Shown one piece after another: positions 21,721-33,800 of a DNA stretch of 64,000 nt (its first letter is position 1; the number at the start of each line of letters is the position of its first letter). The notes below the pieces were generated by a model, which saw only the letters and a list, made by a program, of their open reading frames with translations, was not told the DNA's origin and ran no database searches. The stretch spans positions 33,485,001-33,549,000 of the forward strand of contig NC_072807.1 in NCBI RefSeq assembly GCF_028583425.1, in the 5' to 3' direction. The position numbers and the translations under genes are program-made. This DNA comes from Eublepharis macularius. Its lineage: Eukaryota; Chordata; Lepidosauria; Squamata; Eublepharidae.

Positions 21721-24420
21721 CTTGTGTTTTCATTTATCTCGAAGGAATCGTCCTTTTAGCCTGCTGGAGTTATCTTGGGGAAACAAAAAACGGATTTAGA
21801 AGAAAACAGGTGGCTTGATATTTAAGGAGCTTGTGCTTTGTGTGCTGGTTCAAAGACCTCTGCCCTGAGCCCCTGCCCCTCAATGTAGACAATACTGATG
21901 TTGCTAGACCAAGGGTCAGGGGTTTCTGGCCTTGCTGTCATTTCAGAAGGGCCATTCATTTAAATTGGACGGTAATTTAACGGTAGACATGCATCCTCAA
22001 GGCAGGCTTCCCTCAATACTTAAGTTGAATTGTTTAGCAGGCCACTGGTGGGAGCTGGGTTCTGCTTATAGACTGTACTCCTAAGAATATAAATTGAATA
22101 ATAGGAGTCCAGTAGCACCTTTTGACTAACCAATTTTATTGTGGCGTAAGCTTTCGAGAACCACAGCTCTCTTCGTCAGATGCATGCATCTTGACGAAGA
22201 GAGCTGTGGTTCTCGAAAGCTTATGCTACAATAAAGTTGGTTAGTCTTAAAAGTGCTACTGGACTATACTATTTTACAGCTACAGACTAACATGACTAAC
22301 TCCTCTGGATCTATAAACTGAATGGCAGCTGTGTTTAGATGGCCGGGGGAGCGGGAGGCTAGTTGTATTGGGCCTTGGTTAGTGGTGCCTGTTGGTCCAG
22401 AGCTTTAGAACCTAACCTTTGTATTCTCTTACTGTTAAGGGAAGACACATTTTTCAGGCATGGGGGCAGGAGGGACTTTTGAAGTGCTATTTGAATATCT
22501 GGGAATTTTAAGCTGCCTTTCCATTCATTCCCGTGGCTGCACAGTGCTTGGTAATGCTAATTAATAATCTTCAGCGAACAAGGAGATTTAACAATACTGA
22601 AAGACAGTTCAGGCCATGCTTACCTGTGCCCACGAATAGCCACCTTATCGTGCACACAAAACCTTGTTGGTTCATCTGAATATTGGGATTGCTGCCACTG
22701 AAGCCTAAATAAGGGTAATGGCTGAATGACTGAAGCCTGGCTGATTTGAGCTGGGAAGACCATGCATGCCTTTCTTCCCAAAGGAGAATCAAGGCAGTAC
22801 AGTTTTAAAAGTCTACATCAAATTGGATGATTAAAAAGAATATGCCTGCTTGCCCTGCAGCTGGTTCTATTAAATTTACAGAGCAACCCTCTTGTCGGCT
22901 GAAAAAGTTTGAAAAAATGTTAAGTAATCTCATTACACACATACAGGACAATAGAAATAGAGCAAAAGCACTTGCTGAATGAGCCATGTTTTCTGAGGGA
23001 GTCACCCTTCCATGCACTTGGTAATAATGCAGCTCTCTGTTTCTCTGCATTCCTGTAGATTCCAGTTCCAGGTGTCTGTGGAGTGCCTGTGCACTGGCTC
23101 TGGCTTGGGCCGTGTCATGCCTCTAAAAAAAGCCGTTTCATGAGAGGGTGGCAGCTGCTGTGGCATCTCAAGGGCATCTCCTGCAGGCGCTAATCGAAAG
23201 ATAGGGAGTCCCCTTTGTCAGGGAGATTGCAGCAGCAAAACATAACCTTTGCTCAAATAAAGCAGGGAGTCTGTTTTTAGATCATGTATTGAAGCCAAGT
23301 GAGGTTAACAAGGGGCCTGAATATTTTTGCCTTCAGATGCAGTCCTATCTCCATTAGAAGGTCCACTTTTTACTTCCACTTCCATTGTTCTCGAGGGCAG
23401 CTACCTCTGCAACTTTGAAAGCACTGTTATGCTACAAAGGCATAGCGTTTAGGACTGAAGCGACTAGGAACACCGCTCAAAATACAGCCCTACATTCCTA
23501 CTAGAATCTCTTCTCCACTACATAATCCTCTTGCCGCTCCTCCTGGAAATACATGTACAGACTGCAAAATTAGTAGGTCCTAAATTGCACACTTGGATTA
23601 AGAGGCGGCTCCTGGGTTTTCAGCGGCTTCTCAGTAAAAGTCATTCTTCAAAAGAAGAAAAGTAATTATCTCCCTCAACTACTAAAACTTTGTAAAAAAA
23701 ACACTGGATTCAAAGTACTAGAAGACTTACTACTACCCAATTTCCCCTGCTTCAGGGCTGTAGTTTTAAAGTAGAGCGAGTTTATTTGAACACGGTCACA
23801 TCAATCTGGGTCATGAAAAAGTTTTGAGAATCGTGTTTTCAAACGGGGAACAGGATTATTAGTATTTCCTCAAAAATGTAAGCTAGTGAATTGCCATTCC
23901 TAGCAGGAAGCAAAGCTGGCTAGACATGACTCTTCGATAGGGTTAGGATTACGGTTGCTTCGCTATGCCAAGGATAGCTTCTCATCTTTGTGGCGTCTGC
24001 CGATTCCATTCTGACTTGGCACACATCTTTAAGGTCCTTTCCACGTGATTTGGAACTCCTCTGTCACCTCAAGTTTTGCAACACAGCAGGAAGATTCTTT
24101 TAGAAAAGATTTTCTGCTCCTTGCAAATCTTTGAAGTTACTGGTTCCAGCAGCAGCACACAGAAGCATCTCAAAATTAAGACTAGCCACAGCATGCAAAA
24201 GGAGAAGAACAGAATCAGGTTCTATTCCTGCTTTCTACGTCTTATGCAAAAGGGACTGACTAGTACACAGCAAGGCAAGAAACTACTTTGTGAACTACCA
24301 ATGCAGGTTTGTGGCAAGATACAAAACCACCATTTTATTGTTAAAACAAAAAAAATTTCAATAGAATTAGGAGCAAAAATATCAGGACACAATCATACAA
24401 GTAAATTATCAAACAATATG
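21720..24420. other. Tail-to-tail intergenic gap between EDC3 and CLK3
   Basis: The gap contains a SINE fragment near 21845-21965 (ACAATACTGATGTTGCTAGA) and a snap-back repeat at 22100-22312. The rest, 22320-24420, is unique-looking with no supported exon. The two convergent genes have their likely 3' ends under 3 kb apart. Confidence 0.6.
22100..22312. repeat. snap-back repeat, full two-arm copy
   Basis: The left arm reads GAGTCCAGTAGCACC, AATTTTATTGTGGCGTAAGC and CTCTTCGTCAGATGCAT. The right arm reads CTTGACGAAGAGAGCTGTGG, AAGCTTATGCTACAATAAAG and AGTGCTACTGGAC, then the terminal part AGACTAACATGACTAACTCC. It is a clear inverted repeat of about 90-base arms and the best-preserved symmetric member in the window. 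Confidence 0.82.
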
Positions 24421-24426
24421 AAACAC

Positions 24427-24432
24427 TTTATT
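24427..24432 (-). terminator. CLK3: Candidate CLK3 polyadenylation signal
   Basis: TTTATT on the + strand reads AATAAA on the - strand, about 205 bases after the CLK3 stop. Another reversed candidate, TTTATT within CCATTTTATTG, lies at about 24335. Confidence 0.5.
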
Positions 24433-24636
24433 TTAACTTTACAACATATAAATATGAGACAAATCTGTGCTTTTCAGGAGCTGTCTCTTCCCCTCCCACG
24501 AGGGTCCATTTGACATTGCACCAATGCCTCGAAATGCTGCGCTACAGAAGGGTCTCTGGAGTCTCCACAACAAAAGTCAGGCCAATTTCAGATTCTGTAC
24601 ATATCCCCCGCTGGAATCTCCACCTTTGACCTTCTG

Positions 24637-24822
24637 TCATCTGCTTAGGTCCCGGCTAGAATCTCGGCAACTCAGCCGCCTCTCCTCTGAAGACAGGCCA
24701 GCAAAGAATGGGTGGACCAGAGCTTCGGCAAACGTGATCCGCTGAGCAGGATCGAATGCTAACATCTGTCTCATCAGGTTGAACAGCTGCATGTGCTCGG
24801 AGGAATCTTGCAGCATGTACGT
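24637..24822 (-). CDS. CLK3: CLK3 terminal coding exon
   Basis: Residues about 432-492: [40 protein letters not shown], then a Ser/Arg tail ending in DLSR and TGA. The C-terminal tail after FAGLSSEER diverges from human, which ends SRNPSR. Confidence 0.95.
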   Translation of the reverse strand, partial: TYMLQDSSEHMQLFNLMRQMLAFDPAQRITFAEALVHPFFAGLSSEERRLSCRDSSRDLSR

Positions 24823-27800
24823 CTAGGAGAGGGGAAGAGAAGTCCGGTAAGAATGACAACAAGGAAGGAGAAACTCAACCAGGATTTCCCTGGAGTCAGA
24901 TTAAGTGCAAATTAACAGCGGCTACTAGGCTGCCAAGGCAGGCACAAAGCAGACCCATATGCCTGCCTATAATCCATCGCAGGTGGAATACTGTGAGCTT
25001 GGAACACACTTTGAACCTGTTATTTTTGAACTTCAGCAACACGACGTTCTCACCTGCAGTGGTTTACAGTTCTCCTGGACATATCTACCATCAGAGGTAT
25101 TCTCATCCCACATCAAACTTCCCTTGTGAAAGTACTTTTGCTTCCTGGGTGGGAAGAGACAGAAGAGATTAGAGACAGCTATCCATGTCTAAACCTTAAA
25201 AAGCTACAACCCTTTCCCCTCCAGGACTATTCTATAGGTTCGTATCACTGGCAACCTTGAAATTTGTCCAGAGCTTGATTACGCTGCACACAAGTTTGCT
25301 ATCTATAGAGAACGCCCGGCATCGCCAGAGAACCTTGGAGGAAATTGTTTTCTCTTATGAGTACGAGCAACAGGAAGGGGGCATTCTCGCCAAGTCTCTC
25401 CCCGCCTGCTCCTCCCGCAAAGGCCAAGCCCTATTTTGCGGTTTTATCTACTCAGCTGCAGACTGGAGGGACATCTTTGTTCACAACCAACCAACTCACC
25501 GTGTTTTGCGGACCATGTGCTGTGGGATTGGGCCGAGGATTTTCTCCATCATTACAAGATGCTCTCTGTTCTCGTGAGTCTGTAGAGCAAAACGGAAGGC
25601 ACACGTCTGTCTCTTAGGAAACAACCAAACAATCCTCTTTGCCCCAAAACAGGGCAAGAGAAAAGATGGTCACTTCTAGCAGCCCTTAGCTATTCAAAGA
25701 GCATCGCAATGCCTATGATGAGAGAGACAAGAGCGAGCGAGCTGTATGGCTGCGTGCTGCCACCTCCAGCCAAACCCAACTTCCTGCCTAATGGAGGAGG
25801 AAGTCGACTATGGCCTTGTACTGGTTCATCAAGTTTGTTTTTCTGCTTCTGCCACTGTAATCTGTTTCTCTTCCTAGTGCCTGACAATGTACCATCTGTT
25901 TGGACTACTCACTAACCACAGATGAGCACTGAGAAATGCTCACTAGGAGGAAGTTAAAAATAATTCCACAGGGCACATTTTGGTTTATTCCCACAGACAT
26001 ACCTGGAAGAGTGTGAACCCCCGGTAATACTCAAAGAGAATGCAGCCGATGCTCCATACATCACATGGCTGTGCCCAGCCCAGCTCTGCAAAGAGGAACA
26101 CACAAGGCAGACTAAGCGCGGAAAACTTGTTTTTGTCTGTCTGCCCTTCCCATGACACACACGTGAAAAATTTCTCCTTTGTGTTCCTTTCCTCTTGTTT
26201 GCAACACAGAATGAGCAACTGGGGAAAAACTGGTTTCACTGGTACGAGAGGAAATGCTCCATGTCTGTGGCATGCTTGAGGATCAAGAAGAGCCAAACTC
26301 CAATGATGTTGTTTTCAGCAGAAGTTGGACAGCCAGCATATTCCTGCTTGGTGCAGGTGTCGTCTGTTCAGCTCCCTTAAACAGGGCTCCCCGTGCTTTA
26401 ATGATGGGGCAGTGGTCGTAAAGTGAGAACAAGGCCTTTCCCCAGTCCTTGAAAATATTGCTCATCCTGGTCCCACAGCAAGGGATGGTGAGGTGTGTAT
26501 GAACTTGGCATCCCTGTCTTCACATAAATAATGCTCCAAGGACTCTTTTCTCCCTCCCCAACGTTTAACACCTCCCTCTCCTTTTCTGCTTAGCGCCGCT
26601 TCCTAAAGTCTCCATTTTATGAATGTTATTGGGGGGCGGGGCGGGCTTCTGCTATTTAAGTTATCATCTCGGTGTGCACAGCACACAGACAACCACCCTT
26701 CCCCCTTTTAACTTCTGCTCCTCCCAGCTCCTCAAAGGCATTGCAGTTAAAACCAACTCACCCAAGATCACCTCTGGGGGGCGATAATGCCGGGTCGCCA
26801 CAATGGTGGTATGATGCTCGTGATCAAACGTGGCGCTCCCAAAATCAGCGACCCGGATGCTCGTGTTCCGGATCAACCTCTCTTCGCAGTTCTGGAACAC
26901 ACAAGGAAGACCTGTAGGTTAAGCTTCCAGAGGTGGGACTGCTCTAGCAGGAACACTCCACAGATGGCCGTTAGCTACCAAACAGAAGTTTGGAGATTTA
27001 AAGAAAATAGTATGTCAAGCGGGCCGGCCACAAAGACTCAGAAGGTAGGGTAAGACAGGCTGCAAACTACTGGCTAGCGGGGAGTCTGAGAGAGGCCGGC
27101 GTTCCTCCCCACTGCTTTTATTCTAAGGGGGGAAAGAGCAACAGACAGAAGGATGAGTACAAACGATCAAAACACTCCAATAAAACCCACCTTTTTCTCA
27201 TTGTACAAAGTGTCGAATTCTGAATTTACAAACAGGATATTTTCTGGTTTGAGGTCAGTGTGAGTCAGCTGGTTGTCGTGCAGAACTGCAGGAGAGACAG
27301 AAAAGATTGTCGGCTTTTGAAATTCTGCTGCGTGCTCAGGGTCGGCAGCAGCGTTTGCGGTCACCGAGAGACAAAGCACAAGATCGTCTGCAGAGGGGCA
27401 ACGGGGCTTTCGGGAAGCTGTCAAAAAGGCTCCGTTTCCATCCTTTCATAGGCAATTGCCTGTTTTGTTTTGACTCATACAGACACAAAGCGAAATTGCT
27501 CCCTACAGATGGCAAGTCACGGGATTAATAAAATAATGTTGCCATGTTACGAACATCCAGGCGCAAACACTCTACGGTACCAGAGGTCTGACCAGGCGTA
27601 TTCCAAATTTGTACCAGTTATTCTCCTCAGACCTGTTTGTTTTTTAGTACTACCATTCTCATGCAAGATCTGGTCATGTAGATTCGAAGCCTCTCGAACT
27701 ACGTCACCAGCAATATTCAGGCCAGCTCACCGCGTCATTTGCAGCATGCAGAACTTTCGTGGCCGGGTGTGCTAAAGGAGACGAGGTTCTGAGAGGAGGG

Positions 27801-30800
27801 CTTGCTCTTAAGAGCACAAATACTCCTTTGCTTCAGATTCTCAGGAGACAACAGAAAACCCAAGTAGGAATGCCAAAGTTAAAGCAGGTCTGAGCGCAAG
27901 AAAAACCTTGACTCCCCACCCCATATTCACCAATACAGTGTTCCATCACGTGCCTATCTGAGAAAGGGGGCTATTTGACGAAAACGAAAACTCATACTAA
28001 AATAAATGTTTGTCTTTAAGCTGCCACTGGACTTCAGTTTTATTCTGCTACAACAGAGTAACACAGCTACCCCTTTACATTGCAAGCACTACTGGTGAGG
28101 GGCTGTAGGAGGAGCCAAATTTTAAATGCAGTTGCGGCAGAAGTAACAAAAATAATAATAATTGGACAGCGGAGAAGAAGAGAGCCAAGCTTTTTTAATA
28201 GACCACAAGAACATGGAACCACTTACACTTCAGGGCATGGCAGAGCTGGTAGGCCATGTGTCGGATCTGCAGGAGAGGGTAGGGCAGGAAGTTGTTCTCC
28301 TTAAGGAATTCAAACGTGTTCTTTCCCAAAAGCTCAAACGCAATGCACATGTGCCCGTGGAAGTTAAACCAGTCTGACATCAGGACACACAAGCTGGACC
28401 CAAGGGGGACAAGAACAGAATTGCTGAGAGGCTGCCCCCAAAGTATTGGCTCCACCCTTCCTCCTCTTGAAGCCAGGACTGGGGTGAGCAAGCCTTAGAG
28501 GACCATCTGGGTCTCATCCCAAATTACACCCATGTGAAGAAGCCATTAAGAGCCACGCTCCCGCCCAGAAACAACAGTACAGCCTCCCTATTACAGATTT
28601 GCATCCATGGGGAGGAGGGGGTAGCTTTACTGCACTGGATAAACCCAAGAATAGGACATTTCTTTCTCCTTTTCCAAATCCTACCTAAGCAAAAGCGTAT
28701 CAGCACCCTGTCGCTTCCAACAGTTAAAAGGATGCATGGAACGCTGCGTTCCAGTCCCCAATTCTTCTGGGAGCAGGGCGGATTACAGCCCTTATTCAAT
28801 GTCTAATTGTTTCAATGCGTCCAACTGGAGAAAGAATGGAAAGGAATGGCCCTGGCAGCCTCTTCGGCAGTAATGGTGGTGGGGAACAGGCAAAAAACAA
28901 ACAAACATAAAAACAGCCAATTTGAAAATCAACCCCAATGGCGAGACTTACTGCTTGTTTTCCTTGTCTTTCTCTTTAATTTTCTTTAGGACATTAATTT
29001 CTAGTCTGGCCGCCTCACGATATTTGCCCACATTTCGAATGATTTTCAGAGCTACCAGAGCCTTGCTTCTGCATGGGAGGGGGGGGGGGCAGGAGAGAGA
29101 AGAGGAGCGGTAAAGACACGTGAGTGAAGTCAATGGTAGACATCTTCGGACGAGGTGAACAATTCTGTTCAAGTCCTCACACTCTTGGCTAGACAAATCC
29201 TGGAGCAAGAACTTCCCTTCTTATCCCCAACCGCAATAGCAGAGGAGACAAACGCCAAAACTTGGGAGGAGAAGAACAGCCGAAAGTTCACTTTCTTTCT
29301 GTCATGTGAACCTTAGCAAGTGTGCTCTAGTAAGTGTGGTCCAAAGTGCAGTAGAAAGAAAAAAAACCCTCCAGACTTTAGCTATTTATCCAGTTCAAAG
29401 GAGTTATCAATGGGTTGTACTAGTCCAGCCTGCTCCGTTACATTCATTTGAATACATGGGTTGTACTCAAAGAGACATTCCTAGCCCCTTTCCAGGGACA
29501 TTCTTCTTGCAGTCACTCATAAACGTACAGCAAACAAAAGGGAACCCAGTGTGGTGCTTGTTAGTATTTTACAACATTGCCACTCAAATAGAAGGCAGTG
29601 AACTCTTGGTTTCCTTAACATTATCCAAGGCCAACGAGTGTCCAAATGTCCAATCTGGGTGAAGATGGATCAGCTACACAGAGGCTAGTGGCAACCCACA
29701 ACCTCTTCTACCATCTCCCCCCACCCCCAAAACCCCAGGGACTATTGTTTCCTTGTGTTCATGTCTTATCTGGTCAAGTACTACATGGCCAAAGATTTGC
29801 AGACGAACACCATCTGTGATGCACACACCCCAACAAATTGAGAGAGATGTGAAACAAGTCAAGGACTATCAAGAATACATCATGTTCTACATATACATTT
29901 GGAGCTCCTCTAAACTAGTGTTGTTACGGGGAACAGTAATAACAACAATATGCTCGCTGTCAAGCTGAGAAGGAATGACATGATCCCTTATAAGGGACCC
30001 CTTCCTTGGATGATGGATCAATATCTTCTTGTACTGAGGATACCCCTTCAAGGTTGGATGTGTGTGTGTGTGTGATTAAATTGTTAGGAATACAGAGCAT
30101 TGGGTCTGTAACAGGCGTTTCGACCACTGGTGACTTGCCGGCTCAGTGCAATGTTTGCAGACATCACGCATTGTCTAGATCGGTTGATAGTGCTGGGGAG
30201 AAGTCTGGTTGTGGGGCACGTCGGCACCAATGACATTGGGAAATGCAATTGTGTGGTCCTGGAGAAAAAACGTAGGTTACTAGGGTGGAAGTTAAGGGCC
30301 GGGCCCTCAAAGGTAGCACTCTTAGAATCGCTATTGGTTCCAAACGCAAGGCCACCTAGACGGGCATAGATGACGGTTCTCAATGTACGGATGAGACAAT
30401 GGTGCCAGGAAGGAGGGTTTAGATTTGGTAGGCACTGGTGGAACTTACTGGGACATGTCAACACTGTGCAAAAGACAGAGGCTTCACTTCAACCAAAAGG
30501 AAACCCCATTACGAAATTAACCTCAAAAAGGTGGCAGAGCAGCTTTTAAACTAATCCCAGGGGGAGAAGTGACAAGAGCTGGCAGCTGGGACAAGCCAGT
30601 CCAAAGGGACGATACTGTAAACACTCAAGATAGTATTGACAGGAGCACAACAGGTGAAGGTTGCTGCAGAGGGAAACATGCTACAGGTGTCTATATGCCA
30701 ATGCTAGAAGATGAGGGCGCTGGAGTGTTTGCTGCTCAATGACCATTTAGATATAGCAGATGTCTCAGAAACAGGAAAAATCAATGGGATACAGTTACGC

Positions 30801-33800
30801 CTGGGTATAAGTCCTACAGCAAGGGACATGTTAGGGGAGGTGTTGCACTGTGTATCAAAGAAGGCACAGACTCAAATAAAGCTGTCAAACATTACGAGAA
30901 TGAACTCTGAAAAAGAAGCGACGTGGATGGAAATACTGAGCCCTGAGGGTTACTTAAAGGAGGGGGTGTACCATCGTCATCTGGTGAAAACCTTGAACTT
31001 GATCTCGAGATGCAGAAGTAAATAAGGAAGGTGCCTGAAGTAGATAATGCTGTGATACTGCTGGGTGACTTCAACTACCCTCCCACTGACTGGGCAAATA
31101 TGCTCAAGTCATGTTGTAGAAACAAGATTCCTAAACATCATAAATGGCTGCAGTGGAACAGCTGGTCACAACGGCAACCAGAAGGGCCGTGATCTCAGAC
31201 TTGGTTCTAAGCAGGGCTCAAGGCCTGGCAAGAGGTGTAGATGCTGTCACACCAACTGAAAACAGCAGCCACACACAATGCTATTAAGTTCAGACTTAAT
31301 TAGAAACTGATGTCAAATTCCTAAGAGGAGGAAAAGAAAGGATAGTTGGGTTTCAGGGAGAAATTGGGCAAAGAGGGATTAAGAGAATTTCTCTTAACAA
31401 TCCTACTCTAAACAAAATGTATTCCCTTTCCTAGGAAAGAAATGAAAGAGGAAGGGGTTTTCCCACTGGTGGAAACAGGAAGCTCAAAATAGCACCAGCT
31501 TCCTGGCCCAATGGAAAGAATCACCTGCCCTGTAAGGTGCCACCCTCCTCCTCCAAGTGAGAAGAGGCCAAAGATCGCCTTGTGCCAGAGACTGCGGTTC
31601 CTTTCTAATACCAGATCAATGAAGGTTTCATTTGGATGCAAGGAGGCAAAGGAGGCAAGAGGTCACAGGCGGCCTACCTGGCGTGGTCCACACACTCCAC
31701 AACTTTCCCAAAGGTCCCTTCGCCCAGGCTCCCGACAATTTCATCTAGGAGAAAAAACAAAAGCACATGTGAGCGCTGGGGAACACCGAGGGAGCGAGGT
31801 CCTGCAATTTCACAGCATACAAGTCTCAAGAAAGGCTCTCTCAATGCTATACTCTTTTTAACACACAAGTGGCTACTTCCTGTTTCAGGCAATTACTAGT
31901 CAGTCCATTTATAAACAATAAACACGCTAGAGACCCCTCCCGTACACTGAGAGCGATCTCGTCTAACATGGGGTGGATAGAAAGTAGAGAGGTAAAGTTT
32001 TACGAAAGGTGGCTGTACATCGCTCTTGGAGCCAATCGCCGATCCTGCACACCAGGTGACCTTCCTTGTCATCTTCCACGCTCCTGCTGCGCTTATTGCT
32101 CTGTTGGCTTCTCTGTATACACCGCCCCCCGAAACGCCATCCGACCAATCGCACACAGCGGGCAGTTCCGATTGGCAGATTGAGTTGTCATTCAAAGGCG
32201 GAGAGACGACGATGCGTCCGGTGGTTGGATTTTCCAGATCCCAGCATTTCATAAGGCACACAGCATATATAACGATAGGGATATTGCAAGGGACACGTCA
32301 AGACACAAACCGACTTCAAAACAAAAGTTTTTTCTTTTTCTTTTTAAAAAGACAGCTACAGGTATGTAAAGAAACTGATTAGGTACAGAAGGCAGATGTG
32401 GTGGCAGCCTTCGGCAGTAAGCACCGCACTGTTCTCGAGCGGGGAGGGGGGCAGCTAGGATGCTCCAGTCACTGGGCACCCTCCCACAGAGACACTACTG
32501 CCCCCTCTCAACTACCAGGGGGAAAACAGCCAGCAGCGCAGGGAAGAGGACTCAAGGACGGCAGCTTCTCCATCAGCAACGGTGACAATGGGCAACCCAA
32601 AAGCAAGTCAGTTTGGCCAGCAGAATGCTAAGGAGCGAAGCCTCCCCTCCAGTCTGTCCTACACGCTGAACAAGCCTGCTCGCACGGAACCGGACCCGAG
32701 CTGTGGGCTTTCCATTTCAGGCAGAAATAAAGCTGGGAGGCACTGCAGGAGAGATGGCCGTAGACCAGGAAGAACTCGGACAATCTGGGGGTATCGCTGC
32801 CAACTGGCACTACTTGAAGTGCCAGAGGCCGACTGGGAACCCCACCTCCTAACCCTTAGGAAACCTTTCAGCTCATTGCTTCTGCTCTTGGAGAAAGAAT
32901 TGGCTGCAGTTCAATCCTGCATCACTATTAGCTTCTACTGAAGGGGAGAGGAAAGAAACCACCAAGAAATCCTGAAGGGTTCCAGCTATTGTGAAGAATG
33001 CAGACATTTCTAACCACCCCCCCCCCATTATCATCTTTCACACTGTGACCTCTCTAGGCTGAGCTCCAAGAAACTGGTTACAAGCTCCATGCCTGCACCC
33101 CCTGGCCTTCCATTTCTCTCCACTGCAGGACAAAACTACATACAAGTCCTAAGAGAGGGTCTGAGAATCAGAGAAAAGTGGCAAGAGCAACTCAGGAGAT
33201 CCTTAAAAGAAGATTTAGGATGTAGAAAGTTTTAAAAGGTCACACCAATTGAAATCCTTTTAGCATCACACGCACATAACCATGGGGCAGGTTCCCCCAC
33301 AAAGGGGTGTGTTTATGGGGACAATGATTACATCAAACTTTGAGATGTAAGTCAACGCGACTGAAAAGTGGAGGAAGGGGTTCAGATCTCTGTGTGTGTG
33401 TTTGTTCCATTTGTCAACACTAGAATCATCAAAGTGCCTAAAAACTGCAGGATAAACCCAATTTGAGCATTCACAATTTTCAGTATTTGGGAGGCAATTC
33501 AGCCAGTAAAACGGAGCCAGATGCGGGCCTCTATGTCACCTCTCTCCCCCATCATGACATTTCTCACTCTCTGTGGGGATAGAACTTGGGGATTACTTTT
33601 GCTACCTGCTTGTGAATCACAGTCAAAGTCAGTAACAGCTTTCATTTTTTTTTCAAAAAAAGGTACTAAGATACGAGTAATGTAGACAGAAAGTGTGAGT
33701 GAGTTTGTGTTGCGATTCACTGAAGCCAGGAGACCTACACTGTTGGTCTGGATCTTTTAAGACCCAAACAACTAAAAATGGCCCACCGGTGTGTGCTGTA

